Positions 33,067 through 43,499 of a DNA stretch of 54,491 nt are shown here, piece after piece (within the stretch, counting starts at the first letter, position 1; each line of letters starts with the position of its first letter). Source of the stretch: UMGS1889 sp900556055 (lineage in GTDB: Bacteria; Bacillota; Clostridia; Oscillospirales; Ruminococcaceae); the NCBI GenBank assembly GCA_902463265.1, contig CABQEV010000015.1, positions 1 to 54,491 of the forward strand, written 5' to 3'. The position numbers and the translations under genes are program-made. Below the pieces are notes generated by a model. It was not told the origin of the DNA, did no database searches, and saw only the letters and a program-made list of their open reading frames with translations.

Positions 33067-36000
33067 TTAAGCCAGACCCTTATTCAGGATATTCAGACAT
33101 TCGGATTTTTCCGCATCGGAAAGCTCGCTGAACATTTCGATCACGCCCTGTATCCTCAGAGCTCTCAATCGCCTGCTCACTGTTTCCTCTGCATTTTCCA
33201 GCTGAATAATATCATCATCCCAAAGGAAATCAGGACGTTCCGCACACCTGTTCTGCCATCTGATACATTCGCCTGCTGTCATTTTTCCGGCTCTGTTTTC
33301 CATGTCAGAAATATTTTCGTTTATCCAAGACAGGCGCTTTTCATCTCTCTTTTTCTCCAGCGAAGAAATATGCTTTTTCATTGCATCTGCACATACTGAG
33401 CTTATCCAGAAGTCATTATATTCCATAACAAGATCGTTTATGGTCCTGCTGTCAGCGGATGAAGCGGAAACTGTCTTTCTGTACCTCTCGATCGTATTCA
33501 GGATCTCATCAAATCTCGTATTTTCGCTCTCGGGCAGCCTGAGTGATCTGAGCCTTGCTATGTCAGAGTAAAGCCTGTCGGGGTCGGCGCTGCCTGACTG
33601 AGCATCATCAAGAACAGCCCTGACGCTTTCTGCTATCTGTTTTTTTCTTGCGGAAATGTTTTTGAGTGCTTCGGAAATTTTTTCAAGATATCCGTTTACC
33701 GTTTTGCTGTCAAGATCGGTTATCTGTGAGAAAAAGCTTTGCCAGCTCAGCAGTTCCTTTGCACGCTCCTCACATTCCATGCAGTTAAGCTCCTGCGCCT
33801 TTCCGGCAAACGCAAGGGACATATCTGCATCGGCAAAAGCCTTGGCATATTTCTGTTTCATTTCAGCCGATGACACTGCATCTTTTACACGCTCATTCAG
33901 AACCGCCGCATAATCATGCCTGCCGATCTTAACCAGCTGCTTTGATACTTTTGTATACGCTGACCTGAACTGAGATATCTCAGACAAAGAACAGCTGAGC
34001 TTTCTGACAGACGCATCAAAATTCTTATCAAGCAGCTGATCCGCCTTTGCAAGCAGATCGGATACTCTCTCGCAGTACACGCTGCTATACCGATAGCTGC
34101 TGTATTCATCTATCAGAGCTCCTGCTGTCTGCTTCTGGATTTTTCCGTACACCGAAACAAGCTTCGTAAGAGAAAATTTTTCCTCCATTTCCGCAGCAGT
34201 TTTTTCAGCGGGGATAAGTCCGTTAGTATAAAGCTGATCGTAAAGTCGCTTACCGTCCGAAAGATACATTTCCGCTGTTGCAAATTTTTCTTTATATGGT
34301 CTGATATCTTCAATATTTTCCTTCATAGCCGTGAACTGCTTTGATAAGGATGCACAGTATTCAACAGACCTGTTTTCGCATATAGCCGTGCAAAGATCGC
34401 TGATAATTTCGTCATTCGACTTATCGCTCATCATTATCTTCAGACGTGCAAGCGATTCATACATCTTTTTGTCATTCCGGATCACGAGCTGTGTAAAATC
34501 AGCTCTTTTCAGGATAACATCGCCCTGTGCAAGCTGTATTTTGCCGATGCTGCGGCTTATGAAATAGATAATAAACAGCGTAAGACAGTATTTGTTCATG
34601 CCATACGGAGCATACAGATATCTGCCGAATATCTGTCCTATGCTTTCTGCATTTTCAGTTCCGATGCGCTCCATAGCATCATTATATATCCTTTTGACAG
34701 CACTGTTCTGCGGATCGCAAAGTCTGTACCTGCTGTCAAACACCTGCCACGATGTCTGTGATGACGTAGAAAGCACAGCCTGTATACGGTTTTTCAGCTG
34801 CGGAGAAAATGACTGATACATCTGCGCATTTGTCATAGAACCGCTGTACATACAGCTGCACAGCTCCGCAAAATTTCTTTTTGCCTGAGGTGATATCTTC
34901 TTTTCAAATCCATCAAAAGCAAACGGTATGGTTTTTGTATATGCAGATTCAAAAGCCTTCATGCACAGGCTGCGCAGGCGCACATCGCATCTTTCTGCGC
35001 CATTTTTTCCCATTATTATCTTTTCATCGAGAAGTGATCTTACACACTTTTCGGTATGCTTTGAGATCTCTCTGTCATACGCAGCAATAAATCTTGAAAA
35101 TCTGTCTTTTTCAGACGGAGAAAAACGTCTGAGTGCTTCCCCCGACCTGAGAATATCCGGAAGATCGCCCTCCCTGTCCACCAGCAGATACAATATCAGC
35201 GGTATCTCGTTAAGTCTGTACTGCCGATAAAGCTCCTGCATCAGCTTTATATCCCTGTCCGCATTTTTGTCACAATAAACATACACGATAATGCCCCTTG
35301 GAGTTTCTCCGTCAACAGCGCTGCTGAAATAATGCCCAAGGCTCCTGCAATATTCATCATTGAATGCAGCTGCACATATCAGTCTCTTTTCAAAGCTCCA
35401 TTCTCCCGAATATATCTTGTTTTCCCTTCCGAAAGGAGTTTCTTCACGCGAATCCAGATCCAGTGCATTATACAGCTTTTCATCGCAGGAAGCTGCACCG
35501 TTATAAGCACTGACCATAAGCTTTTTGCGGATAAGCTCACGCTTGAATTCATTCATGCCGTTTGCTTCTGCCATAAGATCGAATCTGTTGGAAGCCGCAT
35601 CAAAGGATATGACCCCGAAATTATTTTCAAGCTTTTTCACTGCCTCTGACGCTTCATTCTCAGAAAGCTTTGAGCAATATTTTATTGCATCAATGCAGTC
35701 TGTCCTGTCAGCTGTTGAAAATCTGCATATATTGATTATAAGTATAGCTTTCAGTGCGGTTTTCTCATTATCTGACAGCTTGTCGCCGTATTTCAGCATT
35801 ATATCTCTGAAAAGCATACAATACTGACTCTGAACAAGACCCTTCTCTTCGGAATTCAGCATTTCCGCAAAAAGCGCAGAATCAATTATATCCGCAGCAT
35901 AAATGTATTCGATATGCTTTGCACTTATCTCTTTTTCCTTTACGGCAGAAAACATTTCCTCTGCAAATGCAATTGTCGAACGCTGCTGCATCCATGCAGA

Positions 36001-37293
36001 TGTATTTGAGAGCAGCCATACAGCAAAGGGATGCAGCGGATAACAGCCCTTTGCTATAACCGCATCAAACAGCCGCCGGTCGCTCCATACGCTTCTTGAA
36101 GATGCGCTTTTGTTCCATCTTATCAGATTTGCATGGATCTTCTGATTATATGCCCGGTAAACTTCATCAATGTTATATTCAACCGTCTCGCTGAATTTCT
36201 GCTCATCCTTCTTTGTTATCAGATTTGCAAGTATCGTCTCAAAATTGGAAGAGATATAATATTTGTCGCTGATCTCATATCTTCCGACGTATCTTATGAT
36301 GTTCGATGATTTGTCGATCCTGCTGAGATAAGCATTTAGATCGGACTGTATGAAACCGTCAAAAAGTATATTTCCGTCGGCATTCTGTATAGCTTCAAAT
36401 ATCTGCTGAAGTGAGGAATCTCCCGCAACTGACGGATTTGCAGCCGTGTATTCTATGTACCTTCCGAATTCATCAAACAGAATGATGATCTTTCCGAACA
36501 CCCTGTTTTCACGGCAGAATTTTCTTTCAAGCAGCGAAAGTATATCACCTGCGGATATTCCTCTTTCCCAACGGATATAGCTTCCGTTGATCTCTTTATA
36601 GACCTCGTTCACAGCGTCAAAAACTTTTCCGTCGCTTTCTATGTCCTTCACTATGCGCTCAGCCGTGCAATCGCCTGATATGTCCTTTTCGGCAAAATAA
36701 AATGCATATCTTTTCTCCAGCATAGAAAAAGTGTTTTCCGCAAAACGCCGTGCCTGTTCGTATTGCTTCGTCAGGCTGCCGAAAACATCGCCCGATATCC
36801 CATGCTGTGAAAGCGCCTTTCCGGCAACGGAAAGCATCTCATGATCCAGATTGAAATTGTTCATTCCGTTCAGAACGATCATCAGATTTTTATCAGTATA
36901 TTCCGAAACGCTCTCGGCAATTTTTCTGTCAACAGCAGCTATCCTGCCGATTGCGGCACGCCTGAGAGCTTCATCATGACCTGACATAAGCGAAGCAAGT
37001 GTCACGGCAAGATGTGATTTTCCAGTTCCGTATCCGGCAATAGTCAGACAAAATCTGCCGCTCTCGGGATCGTTTGCCCTTCTCAGCAGGTCAAGCGCAT
37101 ATGAAGCCGTGTCATACAGCTTATATCTCCTGTCCGCATTTTCGCTTTCACTTACTCCGTGATACTTAGGTCCGTGAAACACATAGCTTTCCGTGATCGC
37201 AGCAGCTTTTTCAGCATCATAAAACCAGTTAGCCTGAACAGCACCTCCGAAATACTTCTTTTTGTCAAACTCAACTATATCCTTGATCTGCAT
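33067..37293 (-). CDS. 1408-aa SspC/BrxC-like P-loop ATPase, second copy of the family in the island
   Basis: Very large cytoplasmic ATPase. Walker A is GYGTGKS (residues 87-93) and Walker B IIILFDEF (269-276), followed by YPLHP (418-422). The same three landmarks, in the same order and context, occur in the 1178-aa protein at 48026-51562 (GPYGRGKSH, IFIIFDEF, FPLHP), and I know them from the BrxC/PglY and SspC ATPases of defence systems. The C-terminal half is long, charged and helical, with coiled-coil stretches (about residues 1000-1380), absent from the shorter relative. AGGAGTGA precedes ATG. A foldback element separates it from the 276-aa gene, so it may be less tightly coupled to the operon. 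Role inferred: ATP-driven sensor, loader or effector acting with the 276-aa protein. Confidence 0.72.
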   Translation of the reverse strand: MQIKDIVEFDKKKYFGGAVQANWFYDAEKAAAITESYVFHGPKYHGVSESENADRRYKLYDTASYALDLLRRANDPESGRFCLTIAGYGTGKSHLAVTLASLMSGHDEALRRAAIGRIAAVDRKIAESVSEYTDKNLMIVLNGMNNFNLDHEMLSVAGKALSQHGISGDVFGSLTKQYEQARRFAENTFSMLEKRYAFYFAEKDISGDCTAERIVKDIESDGKVFDAVNEVYKEINGSYIRWERGISAGDILSLLERKFCRENRVFGKIIILFDEFGRYIEYTAANPSVAGDSSLQQIFEAIQNADGNILFDGFIQSDLNAYLSRIDKSSNIIRYVGRYEISDKYYISSNFETILANLITKKDEQKFSETVEYNIDEVYRAYNQKIHANLIRWNKSASSRSVWSDRRLFDAVIAKGCYPLHPFAVWLLSNTSAWMQQRSTIAFAEEMFSAVKEKEISAKHIEYIYAADIIDSALFAEMLNSEEKGLVQSQYCMLFRDIMLKYGDKLSDNEKTALKAILIINICRFSTADRTDCIDAIKYCSKLSENEASEAVKKLENNFGVISFDAASNRFDLMAEANGMNEFKRELIRKKLMVSAYNGAASCDEKLYNALDLDSREETPFGRENKIYSGEWSFEKRLICAAAFNDEYCRSLGHYFSSAVDGETPRGIIVYVYCDKNADRDIKLMQELYRQYRLNEIPLILYLLVDREGDLPDILRSGEALRRFSPSEKDRFSRFIAAYDREISKHTEKCVRSLLDEKIIMGKNGAERCDVRLRSLCMKAFESAYTKTIPFAFDGFEKKISPQAKRNFAELCSCMYSGSMTNAQMYQSFSPQLKNRIQAVLSTSSQTSWQVFDSRYRLCDPQNSAVKRIYNDAMERIGTENAESIGQIFGRYLYAPYGMNKYCLTLFIIYFISRSIGKIQLAQGDVILKRADFTQLVIRNDKKMYESLARLKIMMSDKSNDEIISDLCTAICENRSVEYCASLSKQFTAMKENIEDIRPYKEKFATAEMYLSDGKRLYDQLYTNGLIPAEKTAAEMEEKFSLTKLVSVYGKIQKQTAGALIDEYSSYRYSSVYCERVSDLLAKADQLLDKNFDASVRKLSCSLSEISQFRSAYTKVSKQLVKIGRHDYAAVLNERVKDAVSSAEMKQKYAKAFADADMSLAFAGKAQELNCMECEERAKELLSWQSFFSQITDLDSKTVNGYLEKISEALKNISARKKQIAESVRAVLDDAQSGSADPDRLYSDIARLRSLRLPESENTRFDEILNTIERYRKTVSASSADSRTINDLVMEYNDFWISSVCADAMKKHISSLEKKRDEKRLSWINENISDMENRAGKMTAGECIRWQNRCAERPDFLWDDDIIQLENAEETVSRRLRALRIQGVIEMFSELSDAEKSECLNILNKGLA

Positions 37294-37329
37294 ATATAAT
37301 CACTCCTGTTCAGAAATAACCGCGCAGTA

Positions 37330-37506
37330 TGAAATAAGGGGTTCTCATTTAAACCGGAACACGAGCAAATTTTCGTTGGGACTTTGCGCAGCTTCAAGGC
37401 AGCGAAACGCAGTAAATACTTGATGTATTTCAAGTTTCGCTAACGCAGAAGATGTGCAAAGCCGTAGAAAATTTGCCGTGAGGGAGGTTTTTAGTGGTTC
37501 CCATAA
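37330..37506. mobile_element. about 175-bp foldback (MITE-like) element inside the defence operon
   Basis: The whole intergenic space folds on itself. Nested inverted arms: CAAATTTTC (37366-37374) with GAAAATTTG (37467-37475), AGCGAAAC (37401-37408) with GTTTCGCT (37434-37441), AAATAC (37414-37419) with GTATTT (37425-37430), with looser outer ends. The right end carries GGTTTTTAG and CCCATAATT, words also present in the 105-bp elements. No ORF. It begins directly at the TAA of the 276-aa gene. Confidence 0.75.
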
Positions 37507-37507
37507 T

Positions 37508-38338
37508 TTAATTCAGCAGTTCGTATAATCTGCCGATAATATCCTCCGAATGTCCCGCACGGACAACTGTGCATGGATGGAGCTGCTTATTCAGCACAAT
37601 ATATCCCTCAGCAGCTATCTCATCGAGAACATTCATCGCTTCGGTGCTGTCAAAACCAAATCTTCTGCTCCAGAAAAGCTCATCGGAAAGCTGCTCGGTT
37701 GTCAGCTCACGTTCATCGGGCTTGTATTTTTCCCAGTCCTTCAGAAGCGTATATGCGTATACAAATTTGTATTCACGCATGAACACCTGACTGTTTATGC
37801 ACAGATCATCGTCCCATGACATAAGCTTCAGACTGCGCCAGAATCCCTCTGTATAAGAATTTTTCACAACATTAAGATTATCCTTTGCATCATGGCGGAA
37901 TACCTCGGAAAATCTTCCCGAGATAAGCTTTCCGCTTATGCTCTCGTCAGGATGATACGGAAGATATCTGTAAAGAAAGGACCATACGGGCGCACCTTCC
38001 GCCGGATCGGTCATGAAATAATGTGCCAGCAGCTTTGTGACATTTTCGAAAAGATACTTATCCTCATTCATAACGGCATTCCCAAGCTCAGTCAGCGAAA
38101 GAGAGTACACCCCGTCTTTCCTGACATAATCAATAAATCCCATATACTTTGCATATCTGATATGAGGGACAACTTTTCCGCTTGTCCTGCCCGTAGGTAT
38201 CCCCGTAAGACTGCTGATCTCCTCTTTTGTGCCGGAATATCCGTCCCCTGCAGCCTCCATTATTTTTGCAATGTAGCTGTCCTGAGGCTGAAAGGACTTG
38301 TGGAATTCAACATCATCCCATTTGTAAATATTACTCAT
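37508..38338 (-). CDS. 276-aa protein with divergent DUF4007 signature (SspB-like paralogue?)
   Basis: 276-aa protein, not confidently assigned. Residues 1-85 look like a winged helix (ISSLTGIPTGRTSGKVVPHIRYAKYMGFIDY, then VYSLSLTELG). The stretch LTELGNAVMNEDKYLFENVTKLLAHYFMTDPAEGAPVWSFLYRYL follows the DUF4007 pattern, which in the neighbour at 51566-52468 reads LTECPGEIINAHDRYFEDIFTLWILHYHIV...VWNLFFNRF. I therefore propose a divergent SspB-like protein lacking the usual N-terminal FxxREGWL block. It overlaps the dptH-like stop by 8 bases (ATGAGTAA), so it is translated with that operon. SspB proteins are reported nickases of phosphorothioation systems; whether this one cuts DNA is unknown. 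Confidence 0.62.
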   Translation of the reverse strand: MSNIYKWDDVEFHKSFQPQDSYIAKIMEAAGDGYSGTKEEISSLTGIPTGRTSGKVVPHIRYAKYMGFIDYVRKDGVYSLSLTELGNAVMNEDKYLFENVTKLLAHYFMTDPAEGAPVWSFLYRYLPYHPDESISGKLISGRFSEVFRHDAKDNLNVVKNSYTEGFWRSLKLMSWDDDLCINSQVFMREYKFVYAYTLLKDWEKYKPDERELTTEQLSDELFWSRRFGFDSTEAMNVLDEIAAEGYIVLNKQLHPCTVVRAGHSEDIIGRLYELLN

Positions 38339-41300
38339 CTCCGAGCCTTTCCCGCAGACTTGTTATTCTGATCGCCTTAGGATCGTACTTTATCCATCTG
38401 CCGTTTCTCATCATGCTTCCGCAGGTGACACATTCACCCTTTTTAAGCTTTTTCAGACGTTCTGACCATTCCTTAGCACCCTGCGGATTTATGTCGATGT
38501 TCTTCGCAACTGTCATCACTCCGTCATCGGGCGGACAGAAATACAGCTTCTGACCTGCCTGCTGCAAACGCTGTATCTCATCATCTGACAGCTGCGGCTT
38601 CATGAACTGTGTTGCATACCATCCCGAAATGCCGAACTTTCTTCCCTCTGTAAGTATTTTTGCACTCGGGGATTTATCGCCGTGGCTAAGATTCTGCGCT
38701 TCATCAAGGACAAGTATCAGCGGCTTTGATTCATCGCCGTTTTTCACGCTGTAACTCCATATATCCCACAAAAGAAGCTCTGTCATAAGCGTCTGGACAT
38801 CACGCTCATAGCCTGCAAGCTGGATTATATACACCATTCCCTCAGAATCCCTGATATCTCCCCAGCTGAATTTTTCATCAAAAGCAAACGGATCTATATC
38901 GGTAAATGCCTGTATCTTGCTGAGAACGGTTTTTGCATATGACGTTCCGATCTCTTCAAGCTCATCTGCCATGATCCTGAAATTCATTCTGTCCCCGTAT
39001 TTGCCGAGGCCATTCAGAACAGCGGAATAAACAGCACTTTTCTGCTGATCCCCGAGAGAATATACAGTAGAAAAGATCTCGGAGATCTTGCTTGCAACAT
39101 CAACATTGTTTTCGGGAACGAACATCTCATCATCAATACTTATCTCCTGCTTGATAAACGGATTTACGGGGATCTTGTCAACACGTATAAATCTCTGTTT
39201 TATCCTGTCACCCAGAGCATTTTTAAATACAGGATCAAGCTTTGTGTTCGTAAAACCGCTTGTGTAGTCAAAAACTACCGACGATATTCCCTGCATCGCA
39301 GATTCCATGAGCAGTCCCTGGATACAGTATGTCTTGCCAAAGCCTGAGTTTCCGTTTATGAGAAGATGGCGGTTATTAAGCTCCCTGTTTCCGAATTCCC
39401 AGTAATATTTTTCTCCTGTCCGCAGATCGCTTCCGAGCAGTATCCTGACATCTGAAACGGATCTCTCTGCATTTTCGTCCGCAATTTCAACGGCGCAGTT
39501 CCGGTCTGTCTTATCATCGGGAATGTTTTCATGAATATCCTCTTTGATTTCAAATGTTTCCGTTTTATTCACCTCCGCTGTGATCTCTTCTGCCGATTCA
39601 TTATCGTAATTTTCAAAATAATCATCGCTGTGATCCGATACCGTAATGTCATCATGAGCTTCATTCTCCTCGGGAGGCTCACTGTATTCAAGCATTTCTC
39701 CGCCGAATTCATCGGGAAGAAGCTTTTTCTGAACATAAAGCTGTCCCGAATGATGGATCGTGATATAAGGAACAACATCATTTCCTTCAACCTCATCCGT
39801 ATCGGAAACATCGCTTTTATCAGTCAGATCATATGCATATATTTCGCCTGACCATTCAATGCTGAATTTTCCGTACAGTATGCTGAATATCTTTGCGTCT
39901 GCCCTTTCAAAGCCGTCATCATTGCTGTTTATGCCAAGCTTTGAAAATGCTATGGCTCTGTAAAGCTGTGTAAACCAGTAGCGTCTGCTTATACTTGTGT
40001 TGTCAGGCGACCAGCAGCTGCTCAGAGCATCTGTTCCGCTTCTTACCTGAAGCATAGCCTTTTCAGTATCAATGTGATAACCCATTTTGCACTCGATTAT
40101 TTTTATCCTGATCTTTATCGGCAAATCATCCCTCACATTTTCCTCGGCAGGTATCTCAACAAGCATAAAATCAGGTCTGTTTCCGGAATTTCTGAACCAG
40201 TGCTGATATGAATCCAGATTTATCAGATTTCTTGAAATATACTTTCCTTCGATCGGTTCGCCGATGCCAAGCTCTCTTACCATAAGCGCATATGCAAGAA
40301 AATTATGCACCTCATAATCATACGGATTAAGTGCTTTTAAAATGCGGCTGCCGTCAAAAGAGCCTGTGAGTTCAAGACAGCTTTCAGCGGTTTTCTCTGC
40401 CATTTCATTGTTCCATGCACTGAATGTTTCGATAAGACGGACCTTCAGCCGCCTGCATATATCCTGAAGAATAGCGTTTTTGGCTGAAACCGTAACATTG
40501 TATTCTCCGAAGCATCCCTCGCCGGTCGTAAAGCCTATTACTCTGCGGCTTTGCGATGACTGGATAAGCTCCCTGTCGATAGCCCTGTCTTCACAGACTA
40601 CCCACCTGCACTGCTCATGGGCAATGTTCAGTATTTCCTGTCTTCTGCTGTCAAGGGACATTTTCTGCATTACCTTGTATTCTCCGTCGGCTGCATTCGG
40701 TTCAATGACCTTGTGCGCAAGCTGAGTATATGCCCTTGAAACAAGGAACTGCATCTGCGAAATATTGATCTTCCTGTATTTTGTATGTGATGCTGTGATA
40801 GTATCGGGAACAAATGTCATCGGGAACTGACATGATACCATCTGCTCCTGAACATCCTCGGGATCGGCTGTGTATCTGTCAAACTGAACGGCATCATCTC
40901 TCAGTATATCATAAATAAAGCAGATATCCTGATCTTCAAGGAGCTTCCTCAGCTCATCGGAAATGCTGTTATCATTTATGTATCTCAGAAAAGCGTTGAT
41001 CTTAACGCTCCGTTCCTTTGACATATAGCTGTCAAGCCAGTATCTGAGATAACCTCCGACGTTTTTAGTTCCGCCCGAACAGATTATCTTAACATTTATC
41101 ACTGCTTCTGCATCAAGCTTGCTGAGCCTGTCAGCAGCCTTTCTTATGCCGTCTGCGGCATATCTGATCTCTTTGGGATCAATAAAGCATATGTTCAGTC
41201 CGTCTGCACGGGCGGGAAATGTTCTGATATAATCGCTTATGTTATGCTCGATCACAGAAGCCTGAGATGCCCCTCCCGTACTGTCGTCATCGGTTATCTC

Positions 41301-43499
41301 GCGCATAAGCTCTATGCTGCCCGCAGAAAATGCCGTCCTGTCGGATATATTGTAATAAAGGGCATAATATCCCCAGACATTCTGACATAAGATACTTCCG
41401 CCTCTTCCGTCGGGTATAAGATCGACTGCCTGAGTTATCTCAGCAAGGCTGCTTATATCTGAAAGCTTCTGCTGATAATTGTTTTCCGTAAGTGCATCAA
41501 TATTATCAAACAGCTCCGAAAAACCGAATATCAGGTAAGTGTTCCGTGCATTTATCTTTTCCAGCATCGCAGGATTATACGCAGGGATCATTGCTTCGGA
41601 AATGTGTCCGTCCTCAATGTATCTTTCGTTGGATATAACAGAAAAACAGCTGAGAAGCAGTGATATCTTTTCTTCCTGGACCGATGAACACTGCGGATAA
41701 AATTCCGCAGCAGCCTCCGTCAGACATCTGTAATCGTCTATCATGCCGTTCATACTGTCTGTGCAGCTGAAAAATCCCGAGCTAAGCAGACTGCCGCACC
41801 AGGTTTCAAACGATCTGCATACCAGATTGAATTTGTCAAGAACAGCACAGCCGCTGAACGACTTTCTTATCTGTCCCTGAAGATCACGGCTCAATACGGA
41901 ATATTCCGTGCTTTCAAGATCAATATAGAACTCGTCCTCATCTTCGCAGACAAGCAGCTTCCGCATATCCCTGCAGCACAGCAGAAGGGGCGACAGCTTC
42001 TCGCCGCTTTTATCAACAGCATCCATCAGCATCGAAAATGCATTCTTCCATCCTGCATAAGGCGAAAAATACCACTTATATTCATAGGATCTCACTTCAT
42101 CTTCCGACTCGCCGCATGCTGTCATCCTGAACCTGATAAGTGACTTATCTCCCCACTTGTCATTTGGCTTTATCCTTCCGCTGAGTTCATCGGTATTATT
42201 CCTTTCAAACGGATCATTCCCGATATATTTCAGTGTAATATCCCTTCCGCTCAGCCCGTGCGCATTGATAAAACCGACCAGACCTCCCATATAGCAGCAT
42301 ATGCCGCTGAATTTTTCAATTGCCCTATCTTCCTTTGCTTTCTCCGAATCGTCATTGCCGGGACAATTTGATATCCTGACATTTGTAACTTCAAGGATCA
42401 GCTGTATCGGCATATATCCGCCGAAACTGTTTCTGAAACGCAGGCATGAATCCAATATCATCTGAAGATATGCTTCAAGCGGATCGCCCTTTAAAGTCAC
42501 AACTGTATCCTTTTCTTTTGCCGGCGGATCATTATCTGACCCCGTCATTTTCAGATCAAGTATATGATTGATAACACCGAAATCGCAGTTCATGAACTTA
42601 GCGCGGTATTCGTCGATACTTCTGCTTCTGAGAAATTCCTCAGCTGCATTTTCAAATTCACTGTACGATGCAAATCCCATATATGGCGACTCTTCATCAA
42701 TTGACATTTCTTCGGCAAATTTTCTGAATCTTTCGGGGAGCGACTTCATTTTTGCGGAGGTTATATTCAGCCTGTTATTTATAAACTCATACGAGGATGT
42801 GATGATCTTTACACTTTTTTTGCCCTTCATCTGCGCTGTCTTGGGCATGAAGCTGTGTATTGAAGGCATATTCCAGTATTCACTGAGCGTTGAGAATATG
42901 TACTCCGTAAGCTCCCCCATGTTCTCAGGCAGCCTTTCGTTAAGACTGTCAATGAAAAAACTGAACTTCATTGCATCAACATTGTTGTATTGAAAAACTG
43001 CCTTGTAAATGTTGTTGATAACAGCACAGTTTGCATCGCTCAATTCATCTATTGATCTGAGATATTCACTGAACCATCCGCTGTAATTTTTCTTTATCCT
43101 TTCAACTATGTCTGCCATGGATACACTGTCAAAATCCTTGATGCTGCCCTTATCAACAGCTGCTTCCGCACCCATCAGCAGCAGAAGAGATGTCCCGTCG
43201 GACATAACAGCAGATTCGTTTCTGAGCTTTGTAAGCGGAGTATTTTCTCTTACAAAGCCATTGCTTTTCAGATAGTCAAGAGCTGCCGCCCATTCCGCCC
43301 TGCCTGCATTCTGAAATTCCCTGTACTTGCCGCTGTCTATCATTCCGACAAGCTTCAAACCGCTCATTGATAAAAAATAACTGCACACCTTCATATAGAT
43401 CTCAGGGAATTCAAAGTTTTCCATTCTGATAAGATTTACACTCCCGCGTGACAGCCGGCTTCCGATCATCTCAGTTACTTCTTTTATAAGCTTGTCCAA
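38331..43499 (-). CDS. DptH/SspH-like HerA-type translocase, 1722 aa
   Basis: The largest gene of the island. The C-terminal third is a HerA/FtsK-like ATPase: Walker A in LINGNSGFGKTYCIQGLL (about residues 1380-1390), Walker B in LILVLDEAQNLSHGD (about 1590-1600), then a motif GRKFGISGWYATQF as in HerA proteins. The first 1300 residues are charged and helical with no domain I recognise. A Glu/Asp-rich linker (about 1270-1340) precedes the ATPase. Length, position after the DptG-like gene and C-terminal ATPase match DptH (DndH), about 1700 aa, of phosphorothioation-dependent restriction. Starts at TTG 43499, 9 bases after AAAAGGAGG; one base after the upstream stop. Confidence 0.75.
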   Translation of the reverse strand: MDKLIKEVTEMIGSRLSRGSVNLIRMENFEFPEIYMKVCSYFLSMSGLKLVGMIDSGKYREFQNAGRAEWAAALDYLKSNGFVRENTPLTKLRNESAVMSDGTSLLLLMGAEAAVDKGSIKDFDSVSMADIVERIKKNYSGWFSEYLRSIDELSDANCAVINNIYKAVFQYNNVDAMKFSFFIDSLNERLPENMGELTEYIFSTLSEYWNMPSIHSFMPKTAQMKGKKSVKIITSSYEFINNRLNITSAKMKSLPERFRKFAEEMSIDEESPYMGFASYSEFENAAEEFLRSRSIDEYRAKFMNCDFGVINHILDLKMTGSDNDPPAKEKDTVVTLKGDPLEAYLQMILDSCLRFRNSFGGYMPIQLILEVTNVRISNCPGNDDSEKAKEDRAIEKFSGICCYMGGLVGFINAHGLSGRDITLKYIGNDPFERNNTDELSGRIKPNDKWGDKSLIRFRMTACGESEDEVRSYEYKWYFSPYAGWKNAFSMLMDAVDKSGEKLSPLLLCCRDMRKLLVCEDEDEFYIDLESTEYSVLSRDLQGQIRKSFSGCAVLDKFNLVCRSFETWCGSLLSSGFFSCTDSMNGMIDDYRCLTEAAAEFYPQCSSVQEEKISLLLSCFSVISNERYIEDGHISEAMIPAYNPAMLEKINARNTYLIFGFSELFDNIDALTENNYQQKLSDISSLAEITQAVDLIPDGRGGSILCQNVWGYYALYYNISDRTAFSAGSIELMREITDDDSTGGASQASVIEHNISDYIRTFPARADGLNICFIDPKEIRYAADGIRKAADRLSKLDAEAVINVKIICSGGTKNVGGYLRYWLDSYMSKERSVKINAFLRYINDNSISDELRKLLEDQDICFIYDILRDDAVQFDRYTADPEDVQEQMVSCQFPMTFVPDTITASHTKYRKINISQMQFLVSRAYTQLAHKVIEPNAADGEYKVMQKMSLDSRRQEILNIAHEQCRWVVCEDRAIDRELIQSSQSRRVIGFTTGEGCFGEYNVTVSAKNAILQDICRRLKVRLIETFSAWNNEMAEKTAESCLELTGSFDGSRILKALNPYDYEVHNFLAYALMVRELGIGEPIEGKYISRNLINLDSYQHWFRNSGNRPDFMLVEIPAEENVRDDLPIKIRIKIIECKMGYHIDTEKAMLQVRSGTDALSSCWSPDNTSISRRYWFTQLYRAIAFSKLGINSNDDGFERADAKIFSILYGKFSIEWSGEIYAYDLTDKSDVSDTDEVEGNDVVPYITIHHSGQLYVQKKLLPDEFGGEMLEYSEPPEENEAHDDITVSDHSDDYFENYDNESAEEITAEVNKTETFEIKEDIHENIPDDKTDRNCAVEIADENAERSVSDVRILLGSDLRTGEKYYWEFGNRELNNRHLLINGNSGFGKTYCIQGLLMESAMQGISSVVFDYTSGFTNTKLDPVFKNALGDRIKQRFIRVDKIPVNPFIKQEISIDDEMFVPENNVDVASKISEIFSTVYSLGDQQKSAVYSAVLNGLGKYGDRMNFRIMADELEEIGTSYAKTVLSKIQAFTDIDPFAFDEKFSWGDIRDSEGMVYIIQLAGYERDVQTLMTELLLWDIWSYSVKNGDESKPLILVLDEAQNLSHGDKSPSAKILTEGRKFGISGWYATQFMKPQLSDDEIQRLQQAGQKLYFCPPDDGVMTVAKNIDINPQGAKEWSERLKKLKKGECVTCGSMMRNGRWIKYDPKAIRITSLRERLGDE

